NCBI GenBank assembly: GCA_037381085.1
Contig: JARRRD010000006.1
Span: 31,376 to 95,375, forward strand
From: JARRRD01 sp037381085
GTDB lineage: Bacteria > Nitrospirota > Thermodesulfovibrionia > Thermodesulfovibrionales > UBA6898
Reading direction: 5' to 3'
DNA length: 64,000 nt
Part shown: positions 34,806-42,833 of the stretch, piece by piece
Layout: each line of letters begins with the position of its first letter
Position numbering within the stretch: the first letter of the stretch is position 1
Program-made: the position numbers and the translations under genes
Notes under the pieces: generated by a model
The model's input: the letters and a program-made list of their open reading frames with translations, nothing else
Databases searched by the model: none
What the model was told of the DNA's origin: nothing

Positions 34806-35993
34806 TTATACCTCCTTCAGGACCGAAAGCGGCTCGAGATTCTTTATTCTGATTATGGAAGATAATGCACCTATTACGCATATCCCGACTCCCACCACCA
34901 GGCCAAGCGCAACGACCTCCACGCGCTGCGTCAATGTGAGTGTGGCTGACAGGTCACGCAGGAGCGCGAAAGTCTTCGAAAGGAAAGCCGAGAGGTACAT
35001 GCCCGCGGCGGTCCCCAGGAGGCTTCCAATGAGACCGAGGAGCAGCACCTCCATGACGAAGAGCTTCACGATGTGAGAGCCCTTGGCGCCGATGGCCTTC
35101 ATGATGCCTATCTCCCTGAAACGCTCGTTGACTATGGCAGAGAATATGGTCCACGTCAGGAATATGGAAAGCACTGAGGCCATGAGAATCGTAATCAGGA
35201 ATATCTTGTTTATGTCGCCAAGGGTGGAGAGCATCCTCTTGCCGATATTGGCCCTCTGGATTACATCAACCTGCATGATGTCGTTCATTATGTTCCTGGC
35301 CACATCTTTGGGGTTGTAACCTTTCTTGACCTTCACGAATATGGCTGAAATCTGGTTCGGCTTGACCTTCGCCATGCTGCTGCTGGCCATTATGTCCTTG
35401 AGGTCCTTGTCGCTTATGAATATGGCATTGTCCAGGCCCGTACCCGTTTTTTCCAGGACTCCCACAAACTTGAATTTGATGTTAAACATCGTGCTGTCCA
35501 CGTTGAGGAGGCCGAGGTTCTTGTTGGAATTGTACCCGATCAGGGCCTCGTTCTTCTTGAGATTTCGGCGTAGCGACTTTCTCAGCCACGGCGTGACGAT
35601 GAAATCCGTATCCTGGTTGAAGGCCACTATCTCGGCAGGCGGTATGGAGCAGCACTGGCCGGGGGCACTCGCCAGATAGGTCTGCCAGGTAAGCTTGCCC
35701 ACGCCCTTGACCTTTTCCACCTTCTGAATGATGTCTTTGTCCATATAAAATACCTTTATCTTAGACGCCAGTAACACATCCGAAGCTACGTCCACCGCAC
35801 CCGAAGGGACTACCAGCAGGTCGGCCCCCAGCCGGTCGGAAGCCTTCTCGATGCTCGACCCGACGCTGAGTATGAACGAAGCTCCGAAGACGAGGATGGA
35901 CACAAGGAGACCGATGGAGATTATGAGGACCGCCGTTCTGAATGATTTTCTCTTGAGATTCTTAACTGCAACGCTAAACAGGCTGAACTTCAC
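34806..35993 (-). CDS. ABC transporter permease (FtsX/MacB type)
   Basis: A 395-residue protein with one N-terminal helix (AVLIISIGLLVSILVFGASFIL), a large periplasmic domain (about 45-255) and three C-terminal helices (LITILMASVLSIFLTWTIF, VLLLGLIGSLLGTAAGMYL, VVALGLVVGVGICVIGALS). This is the classic MacB/FtsX topology. The periplasmic domain has PGQCCSIPPAE. Substrate unknown; lipoprotein release or export are family possibilities. GTG start with AAAGGAG. A strong terminator separates it from the propeller gene upstream. Confidence 0.85.
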   Translation of the reverse strand: MKFSLFSVAVKNLKRKSFRTAVLIISIGLLVSILVFGASFILSVGSSIEKASDRLGADLLVVPSGAVDVASDVLLASKIKVFYMDKDIIQKVEKVKGVGKLTWQTYLASAPGQCCSIPPAEIVAFNQDTDFIVTPWLRKSLRRNLKKNEALIGYNSNKNLGLLNVDSTMFNIKFKFVGVLEKTGTGLDNAIFISDKDLKDIMASSSMAKVKPNQISAIFVKVKKGYNPKDVARNIMNDIMQVDVIQRANIGKRMLSTLGDINKIFLITILMASVLSIFLTWTIFSAIVNERFREIGIMKAIGAKGSHIVKLFVMEVLLLGLIGSLLGTAAGMYLSAFLSKTFALLRDLSATLTLTQRVEVVALGLVVGVGICVIGALSSIIRIKNLEPLSVLKEV

Positions 35994-36006
35994 TTTTCTC
36001 CTTTCG

Positions 36007-36049
36007 GAAAAAAGCGGGCATCCCCTCAGTCCATGATAAGGATGCCCGC
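36007..36049 (-). terminator. Rho-independent terminator between propeller and permease genes
   Basis: On the minus strand GGCGGGCATCC and GGATGCCCGC form a 10-bp perfect stem followed by TTTTTT. The permease ribosome site follows at once, so read-through would be needed for co-expression with the propeller gene. Confidence 0.8.
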
Positions 36050-36112
36050 CCTTTTCAATTTCCCGTTCTGGAAAACCGACAGCCGTACTGCCGGGCAGCC
36101 AAACCGGTCGTT

Positions 36113-37224
36113 TTACTTATTCCAGTTTGCGTCTATCCCGCAGAGCGCCGCCGGGAAGGCATGACCCACCCACTTGGCGTGGCAGGCGTTGCAGATGGAA
36201 ACAGGCTTACCGATTATCTTGTGTGCGCTGATGTCGTAAAGCTGCAGCATGCCGTCCTGAGGCTTGTTGGGCGACCTGAGCGTCATCACCGCGTACTTGC
36301 TGTCAGGTGTACCAATATCGTCGTGGTTCTCGCCGTCCTTCATCATCCTCCTGTCGAGGAGCTTCAGGGTATGGGCATCGAAGAGGTACATCCTGTCGGC
36401 GCCGGACTGAAGGATATAGTTGCCGTCAGGAGTAAAGTACTGTCTGAAGGTAAATGTCCCCGAGCCGGTCGGACCTGTGCCGCCCGGGCTCGCAGAAACG
36501 GTGTTCTTCGCCAGCACCTTCACCTTGCCCCTGATGAGTGAAGGCAGGTCCAGAAGAAGCATATCTACATGGCCGTTACGGTCACCGAAATTAATGGTTG
36601 AGGGATTTACCCACTCCTTGGACCTGTTGATGGCGACGACGAAGGTCTTGTAGTCCGGGGAGTTCGTCCCGTGGAAAAACTGATAGTTGTTATTGTACCC
36701 AAGCTGTTTGAGGAAAACGCGATGCAGCAGCTTGAGGGTCTTCTTGCTCCGGATATCGATGTAACCGGGGTTCGTCATGGTGATATCGATGTAGTCGTTC
36801 TTCGACTGTCCGGAAGCGCAATAGACGGCGCCGTCCCACTTTACACTGGGGTCGAGCTTGACCTCGATGTCCTTGATCTTCTTGCCCGTGACAAGGTCGG
36901 TCTCGCCCACGTGCACGGTCCTGTCGCCCTTGATGGACTTGTCCACGTTGTAGGTCGACCAGAACATCATGTTCCTGTTGTTGTTGTTAATTCTGGGGTC
37001 GTGAACCGGATGGTTGCTGTGGTCGCCTATAACGATCCTGCTCAGGTTCTCGACTTTGATTGGATGTTCCGTGTCGGAAGGATCGATCTTGACCTTCACT
37101 TTTGCGAAGTGCCCGCCCATGCCGGCAACGTAGAGTGTTCCGGAATAGGTTGTGCTGGCAAATGCTGCAGAGGCATTGGAGCTTACCGCGTTATAGCCCA
37201 GATAAGCGCCAAAGACCAGCAGCA
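36113..37224 (-). CDS. Periplasmic beta-propeller-like protein with a CxxCH motif (start lost in assembly gap)
   Basis: The frame runs from the gap at 37225 to a stop at 36113, about 370 residues. The first visible residues (LLVFGAYLGYNAVSSNASA) look like a signal peptide or anchor whose start lies in the N run. The body has repeated strand-rich units with turns such as SPDYKTFVVAIN, TPDGNYILQSG and TPDSKYAVMTL, typical of YVTN/YncE-like propellers. The C-terminal SICNACHAKWVGH contains CxxCH, suggesting covalent haem c. Role unknown; it lies upstream of an ABC transporter but a terminator intervenes. Confidence 0.65.
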
Positions 37225-37237
37225 NNNNNNNNNNNNN
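37225..37237. other. Assembly gap (13 N)
   Basis: Thirteen undetermined bases fall at the 5' end of the propeller gene, so its start codon and ribosome site cannot be read. Confidence 0.99.
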
Positions 37238-37447
37238 AAAGGCGCGGAATCAACTTGAATTCCAAAGTTTAGGAGATCTGGTAATTACAGTAAAAGCGAT
37301 CCAACGCCTTCAACGACGGGGGACGGGCACCGCAACCCTACCGTTCGCCGCTTGCCCGTCGCCACCAGGTGCCGCCGGCCGGTGATTGCCGAATCTCTCC
37401 GTCCGGCGCTCAGGACAGCAGCGAACATCCTCATACACTCCCCGGTC

Positions 37448-37501
37448 TTCACAATTTCTTCATCGGCGTTTCACAATTTCTTCAAAAGACTTTACTATCC
37501 T
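37448..37501 (+). promoter_or_regulatory. Activator-type promoter: four TTCA repeats phased at 11 bp plus TATCCT
   Basis: Repeats TTCACAATTTC, TTCATCGGCGT, TTCACAATTTC and TTCAAAAGACT span 37448-37491, each 11 bp. Four bases later TATCCT lies at 37496-37501. Spacing is identical to the site at 29180. It directs plus-strand transcription into a gene-free segment ending in a terminator at 37599. Confidence 0.75.
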
Positions 37502-37507
37502 ATCATA

Positions 37508-37650
37508 CAACAGCAAGCGTACAGCCTTTTCGAAGCTGAGTCCGGCCTGCGATTTACATAGAAGAGTATTGAGTCGCAATATGGCAGGCCGACACGGGGC
37601 ACCCGGCAGAGAAGGTTTCTCCCCTTCCTGTCTGCCGGGTGCTTTTTCTT
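37508..37650 (+). ncRNA. Putative small regulatory RNA (about 143 nt)
   Basis: Between the phased-TTCA promoter and a strong terminator no open frame with a ribosome site exists. The predicted transcript folds into two hairpins. The first is CGGCCTGC (37543-37550) with GCAGGCCG (37584-37591). The second is a 12-bp perfect stem, GCACCCGGCAGA (37599-37610) with TCTGCCGGGTGC (37631-37642), containing an inner GAAGG/CCTTC stem and followed by TTTTT. Promoter, structure and terminator together suggest a stand-alone small RNA. It does not match 6S, SRP or tmRNA as far as I can tell. Confidence 0.6.
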
Positions 37651-37680
37651 TCTCTCAATCATCCTTTTGCACTCAGGGCT

Positions 37681-38448
37681 TCATGGCTTTTTCCCTGCAA
37701 TAAGGCAGTATCCGAGATAATCGCTTTCGAAGATCTTTTCAGACTCCAACAACGTCTTCAGGCCGGCCAATCCCCACTTGCGCGCCGCCTTCAGAAAAAT
37801 CCTGAACTGTCCCGGTATCCCCAGCCGTCTCTTCATTCTGCGAGTCCAGTCGCGGAGAAGAAGAGATCTGTCCTCGGCGGCAACATCCACGAGCCCGGCG
37901 CGCTCGAAGAGGGCCCTCCACCCCTCGATCGTCTCCGGCCTCTCGTTTTCGATCTCAGCCAGCCGGAGTTTCAGCTCATCCGGTGCGCCCGGCCTCCAGC
38001 AGACGTCGTGCATCCCGACACACCCTCCCCTTTTTGCGACTCTCACCATCTCGCTGATCGCCTTCTCCTTTTCCAGGAGACAGATCGTGCACTCCGATAT
38101 CACTGCATCGAAGGTGCCTTCGGCAAACGGAAGATGATGGGCATCCCCCTTTCTGAGTTCGACTTTCAGGCCCCGTTCCCGCGCCTTTCTTGCCGCCCTT
38201 TCAATCATGTATTCGGATGCGTCGATGCCCGTGACATGACAGCCGTAAGTCTCCGCAAGGAAGCAGGCACTCCCCCCTGTCCCGGAGGCCACGTCGAGGA
38301 CACTGCTCCTCTCGCTGATTCCGCAGTGCTCCGCCAGTTCCCCTGTGATTTCCAATCCGCCCGGATGGAGGACTTCGATGCCGATGTCTTCCCATTCGAT
38401 AAGATTTTCCAGTGAAGGATGGCCATCGTGACGGGCCGACGACATCAT
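37681..38448 (-). CDS. Class I SAM-dependent methyltransferase
   Basis: A 255-residue methyltransferase with SAM-binding motif VLDVASGTGGSACFLAE, motif II TGIDASEYMIERA and DAVISECTICLLEKEKAISEMVRVAKRGG. I place the start at ATG 38448, which overlaps the upstream stop as ATGA; the longer frame to 38565 would overlap the upstream gene by 120 bp. The Cys in SECTICLLE resembles arsenite or small-molecule methyltransferases, but substrate is unknown. Confidence 0.8.
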   Translation of the reverse strand: MMSSARHDGHPSLENLIEWEDIGIEVLHPGGLEITGELAEHCGISERSSVLDVASGTGGSACFLAETYGCHVTGIDASEYMIERAARKARERGLKVELRKGDAHHLPFAEGTFDAVISECTICLLEKEKAISEMVRVAKRGGCVGMHDVCWRPGAPDELKLRLAEIENERPETIEGWRALFERAGLVDVAAEDRSLLLRDWTRRMKRRLGIPGQFRIFLKAARKWGLAGLKTLLESEKIFESDYLGYCLIAGKKP

Positions 38449-39041
38449 GCCCCTTCTTTCTTCTTGAAATATTCGGGATAGAGTTTCTCGGCGCACTCGG
38501 GACAAAGTCCGTGGCTGAATTGGGCATCGGAATGCTCGCTGATATATCTTTCCAGCTCGTTCCAATAGCCTCTGTCATCTCTTATCTTCTTGCAGGAGGC
38601 ACAGATAGGCAGAAACCCGCTCAGTGTCTTTATCTCCTCCAGGGCCTTTTTCAGTTCCACCACGAGTCTTCCCTGCTCCTCGAAGCTCCCCTTGAGACCG
38701 GACAGCAGGAAGACTACTATAAGGTAAAAAGAGAAGCGCAGGAACAGCGTCCATAAATCTGCGAGATAATTGTGATGCCCCACTCCTGCAACGTAGCCCG
38801 TCAGATACATCGTTAACCCCATCATGAAAGTGCTGAGGACCGACATGAATACACCTGCCCTCCGCCCGATGAACCCGACACACAGGGTGATAGGCGCAAG
38901 ATAGAAGACCGACAGGCCGATTTCATAGCCTGTTACATAGTCAGCCAGGCCTATGATAAGGCCGAGGGAAACGGCAGCCGCCCAGATGAAGGGGGCTGAC
39001 CTTTTCTTCAGGTACGTCGAGGCGGTGTCTATCAGTCTCAT
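38445..39041 (-). CDS. Four-helix membrane protein with C-terminal CxxCKKIRDD module
   Basis: A 198-residue protein. Four hydrophobic helices occupy about residues 15-120, then a short coiled coil (EEQGRLVVELKKALEEIKTL), then ICASCKKIRDDRGYWNELE and FSHGLCPECAEKLYPEYF. The Cys-rich tail (CASCKK, a His, CPEC) is shared with the PAS protein at 60057 and probably binds a metal (inference). The module is common at the end of sensory proteins in this type of bacteria; its function is unknown to me. It is translationally coupled to the methyltransferase. Confidence 0.65.
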   Translation of the reverse strand: MRLIDTASTYLKKRSAPFIWAAAVSLGLIIGLADYVTGYEIGLSVFYLAPITLCVGFIGRRAGVFMSVLSTFMMGLTMYLTGYVAGVGHHNYLADLWTLFLRFSFYLIVVFLLSGLKGSFEEQGRLVVELKKALEEIKTLSGFLPICASCKKIRDDRGYWNELERYISEHSDAQFSHGLCPECAEKLYPEYFKKKEGA

Positions 39042-39230
39042 AATAAAACTCCGGGTATCGGACCTGATCTATTTTGGTCCCTCCGAATAATAAAGTAAAC
39101 ACCGGCCATGAAGATAATGTGAAGCGTCATAATCCCCTTTCCAGGACCCGTCAAAGCCGGGACCCGGATACCTTCACCGCCGAGGCTCGTAGTCCGCAGA
39201 GCTAAAGACACAGGGGACTCAAATTTACGT

Positions 39231-39260
39231 TTGACTTGGACCCGGGGAATGTATCATTAT
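39231..39260 (+). promoter_or_regulatory. Candidate promoter of the aroF attenuator transcript
   Basis: TTGACT at 39231-39236 is followed by TATCAT (39252-39257, 15-bp spacer) or CATTAT (39255-39260, 18-bp spacer). The start would fall at about 39264-39267, at or next to the ATG of the leader peptide, so the leader could be read from a leaderless message. Confidence 0.45.
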
Positions 39261-39266
39261 TAATCG

Positions 39267-39359
39267 ATGATTCTTCAGGTGTGTATATCATTTTCTTGCC
39301 TTGGCGACCGATTTAGCTGGTCCCGCTCTTTTCTGACAGGGGCGCCGCCTGACGTGTAG
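39267..39359 (+). CDS. Leader peptide of the aroF attenuator
   Basis: A 30-codon frame, too short for automatic calls: it begins MILQVCISFSCLGDRF, continues SWSRSFLTGAPPDV and stops at TAG 39357. It has Phe at codons 9, 16 and 22 and Trp at codon 18, placed just before the antiterminator strand at 39337. No good ribosome site is visible, though the transcript may begin at the ATG. By analogy with trp and pheA leaders, stalling at Phe or Trp codons would favour expression of the DAHP synthase. Confidence 0.6.
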   Translation: MILQVCISFSCLGDRFSWSRSFLTGAPPDV

Positions 39360-39421
39360 CATTACCGTAGGAACTAAGCAACAAGCCACAGGCGGCAAGG
39401 CCCCTGTGGCTTTTATTTTTT
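39337..39421 (+). terminator. Attenuator: alternative antiterminator and Rho-independent terminator before aroF
   Basis: Terminator: AAGCCACAGG (39383-39392) pairs with CCTGTGGCTT (39403-39412), followed by a T-rich run to 39421. Antiterminator: CAGGGGC and GCCGCCTG (39337-39351) pair perfectly with GCCCCTG (39400-39406) and CAGGCGGC (39389-39396), 15 bp with one 3-nt bulge. The two folds share bases 39389-39392 and 39403-39406, so they exclude each other. A ribosome at the leader stop codon (39357) would cover the antiterminator strand and let the terminator form. Confidence 0.8.
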
Positions 39422-39446
39422 CAGACCAATCATAAAGGAGAACATG

Positions 39447-40463
39447 ATGATAATCGTGATGAAGCAGGGATGCAGGAAAAAGGAAATAGATGCGCTGATG
39501 AAGAAAGTCGAAAAACTCGGTTTCAAACCACATGCCATTTTCGGGGTGGAGAGGACGGTCATCGGGGCAGTCGGGGACGACCGGGACAGGCACCTGCTTG
39601 AAGTCCTTGAGGCGAGCCCCTGCGTCGAGAAACTTGTTCCCATACTTCAGCCTTACAAGCTCGCCGGCCGGGAGATAAAAAAGGAGCCATCGGTCGTGAA
39701 GGTCGGAACGGCCGGGTTCGGAGGAGGCCGATTCGGCGTAATCGCAGGTCCCTGTTCGGTGGAGAGCGAAAAACAGATCGTCGAGACGGCCCTTGGTGTC
39801 AAGAAAGCGGGCGCCCGCGTGCTGAGAGGGGGGGCCTTCAAGCCCAGGACGTCTCCTTACTCGTTTCAGGGTCTCGAACATGAGGGGTTGAAGCTCCTGG
39901 CCAGGGCCCGCGAGGAGTCCGGTCTTCCCTTCGTAACCGAGGTCGTTAATCCCGAAGACGTGGACTTGGTAGGGGAATATGCCGACATGCTCCAGATAGG
40001 AGCGCGTAATGTACAGAATTTCCCTCTCCTGCGAAGGGCCGGGAAATACGGCAAACCCATTCTTCTGAAGAGGGGCATGTCCACCACCATCCAGGAATTT
40101 CTCATGTCAGCGGAGTATGTGATGTCCGAAGGCTGCCGCGATGTGATACTCTGCGAGAGGGGGATCAGGACCTTCGAGACCGCCACCCGTAACACCCTTG
40201 ACATCTCGGCCGTACCGGTTATTCACGAGCGCTCCCACCTCCCGATCATAATCGACCCCTCCCATGCCACGGGCTCCAGAAATTACGTCGAACCTCTCTG
40301 TTTTGCTGCGATGGCCGCAGGCTCCGACGGTCTGATCATCGAGGTCCACCCGGAACCCCAGAAGGCCCTTTGCGACGGGCCCCAGTCCCTTAATATCGCG
40401 GACTTCACTGCGCTCATGAAGAGGTTGAAGGAGCTTTCGAAGTTTGACAGGGTAAAGCTATGA
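39447..40463 (+). CDS. aroF: 3-deoxy-7-phosphoheptulonate (DAHP) synthase, first copy
   Basis: A 338-residue type I-beta DAHP synthase. The N-terminal ~85 residues form a ferredoxin-like/ACT-like regulatory domain (VEKLGFKPHAIFGVERTVIGAVG). The barrel contains GPCSVES, LRGGAFKPRTSPYSFQG, IGARNVQNFPLL, KRGMSTTIQEFLMSAEY, ILCERGIRTFE, DPSHATG and EVHPEPQKALCDGPQSL. It joins phosphoenolpyruvate and erythrose 4-phosphate, the first step to chorismate. ATG 39447 is chosen for its six-base spacing from AAAGGAG; ATG 39444 is adjacent. It stands alone behind a Phe/Trp-type attenuator. Confidence 0.95.
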   Translation: MIIVMKQGCRKKEIDALMKKVEKLGFKPHAIFGVERTVIGAVGDDRDRHLLEVLEASPCVEKLVPILQPYKLAGREIKKEPSVVKVGTAGFGGGRFGVIAGPCSVESEKQIVETALGVKKAGARVLRGGAFKPRTSPYSFQGLEHEGLKLLARAREESGLPFVTEVVNPEDVDLVGEYADMLQIGARNVQNFPLLRRAGKYGKPILLKRGMSTTIQEFLMSAEYVMSEGCRDVILCERGIRTFETATRNTLDISAVPVIHERSHLPIIIDPSHATGSRNYVEPLCFAAMAAGSDGLIIEVHPEPQKALCDGPQSLNIADFTALMKRLKELSKFDRVKL

Positions 40464-40464
40464 T

Positions 40465-41703
40465 TCAGGCCGTCCCGGGCTTTCTCAGGAAGGCAGTGAA
40501 GACGATCGCAGTGCCCGCGAAGGCGGCTGCCATATAATAACTTCCGCTGAAACTGCCGGCCTTTTCGGCCAGGACCCCGGCGATGGCGGGGCCGGCGATC
40601 TGCCCCAAACCGAAAATGAAAGTGATCAGTCCGAATGCGGCTGCGGCCCTGCGGGCACCCACGTAATCACCAACCGCCGCTGCCATGATCGACGGTATGC
40701 TCCAGGCCACGATTCCGTAGCATCCGATGGACATATAGAGGAATATACCTGGAAGCCGGGAGGCGACCAGAAGATATGAAAGCGTCTGGAGCGAGAAGAC
40801 GACCATCAGGCCGGTCTTTCTGCCGAGTCTGTCCGAGAGGGTCCCGAAAACCGGACCGGAAAAGAGGCTCAGGAAGCCCACCCATGCCCATAAGTTTCCG
40901 GCCGCCGATTCCGAAAAACCCCTCTCCTTCACAAGTGTAGTCACTATGAAGGTGGCGTAGATCACATAGGTATATCCGAAAATGAAATAGAGGGCCCCGA
41001 GATAATAAAGGACGCCCCTTCTGTAAATATTGATCTTGACCCCTTCGGCATCGTGGGGATGCAAGTCCGGGACCTCGTCACTGCCGGCAGGTCTGAGCCC
41101 CTTCTCCTCCGGCCTGTCTCTCAGCAGCAAGAGCGCCAGAAGGGCGATCATCGACACTGCACCGCCCAGGACCAGCCAGCTTACCCTCCATCCCTCCGGA
41201 CCGACAAGCCTGTCGATAAAAGGTATGAGCCTGCCCGAGATAATTATGGCAAACCCGCTTCCGATTACGATGAACCCCGCCGCCTTTCCCCTCTTCCTGC
41301 TCGAAAACCAGGATGACACCAGCCCCATGACCGGGACGTTGGCGGCCCCGCTCCCGGCGCCGGTAAGCATGTACAACACCAGTACGCAGGCAAAATTCTT
41401 CGCCTGGCTTATCAGCGCCATCGATATCCCCACGACAAGAAGGGCAATAAATATGACCTTCCTTGCCCCTGTCCTCGCCGCCCAGAAGCCGCTCACCAGC
41501 GCCGCGGCAAGATAGCCGATGAAATTGCCCGTGCTTATGAAACCCATCTGGGAGTAGCTGAGGTCGAGGGAGGAACCCATAGATGGCAGGAGCATGCCGA
41601 GGGCAAAGCGTCCGAACCCCAGGCAAGCAAAGACACACAGCATCCCCGTGACCACAATTACCCAGCCGTAGTGAAAGGGAAGCCCGCTCTCTCCATTTTT
41701 CAT
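40465..41703 (-). CDS. MFS transporter (YbfB/YjiJ-like)
   Basis: About 412 residues with 12 hydrophobic helices. The beginning HYGWVIVVTGMLCVFACLGFGRFALGMLLPSMG and the loop WAARTGARKV fit the YbfB/OFA-like MFS group. A C-terminal half motif GTLSDRLGRKTGLM is present. Substrate unknown. I prefer ATG 41703 (MKNGESGLPF) although its ribosome site is poor; TTG 41733 would add ten residues. It is convergent with aroF, with only one base between the stop codons. Confidence 0.75.
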   Translation of the reverse strand: MKNGESGLPFHYGWVIVVTGMLCVFACLGFGRFALGMLLPSMGSSLDLSYSQMGFISTGNFIGYLAAALVSGFWAARTGARKVIFIALLVVGISMALISQAKNFACVLVLYMLTGAGSGAANVPVMGLVSSWFSSRKRGKAAGFIVIGSGFAIIISGRLIPFIDRLVGPEGWRVSWLVLGGAVSMIALLALLLLRDRPEEKGLRPAGSDEVPDLHPHDAEGVKINIYRRGVLYYLGALYFIFGYTYVIYATFIVTTLVKERGFSESAAGNLWAWVGFLSLFSGPVFGTLSDRLGRKTGLMVVFSLQTLSYLLVASRLPGIFLYMSIGCYGIVAWSIPSIMAAAVGDYVGARRAAAAFGLITFIFGLGQIAGPAIAGVLAEKAGSFSGSYYMAAAFAGTAIVFTAFLRKPGTA

Positions 41704-41850
41704 AAGGGGGAATATAACATTGTTGACGGGCAAAACTGAAGATCAGCCCATGATCCGGTCCGGCAAAAAGACAGTGAGATGGTCAGATGCCCTGACTGAA
41801 GGCGACCCGGGACTGGACGAAATCGTTTTTCTCTGTTAACATTCCGGTAA

Positions 41851-42693
41851 ATGGGAATCATCCGCTGGCTGAAAACGTCTCTTTCGCCGCATCCGCAGGA
41901 GCGGCGAACGGATGAGACGTCATATCAGGCTCCCCTGAACGCGCGGTCAAACATGCAGGGACAGGCGATGGGCTCCCGGCACGGCAAGACCGGACCGGAT
42001 CCGGGATACGCCGCGAAACGACGTTACGAACGTTTCTCCGTTGAAGACGGGGAGCTCAAGGCCAAGGCCGCCCTGACAGAGGTCATCGAGCTTTCAAACG
42101 TCAGCATAGGCGGCGCATGCATTATCACAACGGGAACGCTGAGCCCCGGCGACAATGTCCTCCTGAAAATTCCTTCTGAAAAGGTGGAGAAACCTCTTAA
42201 ATGTACAATCATCTGGGAGACGGCCAGCGACAAGCGGCTCGAACGGGACGGGGCGAACGTCCCTGCCTACAAGGCTGGGGTCAGATTCAACGACGTGGCC
42301 CCCGGCACCGTCGTCAGACTCAAGGACTTCATGCGCAGCGCCGGGGTCCCCGAGGAGAGAAGTCACGATGAGGTATACAATCCGAGCCCGCTTCGCTACA
42401 ATGTCCTGCTTAACGAAAAAACTTTTATGAACTATGCCGCCACCTTCCCGGTAAAGAAAATCAGTCTCGGCGGCATGCTGGTCGAAGCGGGGCCGGGACT
42501 GCAACTCGGGGGGAAATATCGTGCGGCGCTCTACCTGCCCGGCAGCGACCGCGGGATAAGGTTCAACGGCCGCGTCGCATCGAAGATCCCCGCTGCAGGC
42601 GGTTTCGACGCCGGGATCGAGTTCTGCGACATGACCGAAGACGACCGCAGAAGATTGTCGGCATTTCTCGATATGTTGGTCATGTCTCATTGA
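41851..42693 (+). CDS. Tandem PilZ-domain protein
   Basis: A 280-residue cytoplasmic protein. A low-complexity N-terminus of about 55 residues leads into the first PilZ domain with KRRYERFSVEDG (RxxxR), NVSIGGACI, LKIPSEKVEKPLKCTIIW and YKAGVRFND. A second PilZ-like domain has KKISLGGMLVEAG, NGRVASKIP and FDAGIEFCDM. It is the intact paralogue of the disrupted gene at 19924. The first domain should bind c-di-GMP, and the second lacks a clear RxxxR. It lies before the aromatic operon on the same strand. Confidence 0.82.
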   Translation: MGIIRWLKTSLSPHPQERRTDETSYQAPLNARSNMQGQAMGSRHGKTGPDPGYAAKRRYERFSVEDGELKAKAALTEVIELSNVSIGGACIITTGTLSPGDNVLLKIPSEKVEKPLKCTIIWETASDKRLERDGANVPAYKAGVRFNDVAPGTVVRLKDFMRSAGVPEERSHDEVYNPSPLRYNVLLNEKTFMNYAATFPVKKISLGGMLVEAGPGLQLGGKYRAALYLPGSDRGIRFNGRVASKIPAAGGFDAGIEFCDMTEDDRRRLSAFLDMLVMSH

Positions 42694-42833
42694 CCCCCCC
42701 GGGCGGCGTGTTCTCAGTCTGCCTTCGTCCGTCCCTGTCTTGAAAAAATAGGAAAAAACAAGTATTATTAGAATTCAAATCGAAAACCCGGGCCCGGGAG
42801 GGGACCCTTTTTTTGCGGGCCCCTAAGGTCGAC

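Noticed and set aside
39267..39421. T-box riboswitch upstream of aroF
   Set aside because: The conserved T-box sequence AGGGTGGNACCGCG is missing. The alternative stems and Phe/Trp leader frame explain the region better.
42780..42833. Second attenuator before pheA
   Set aside because: There is a GGGCCCG/CGGGCCC hairpin, but its T7 run lies in the loop, not after the stem, and no leader peptide was found.
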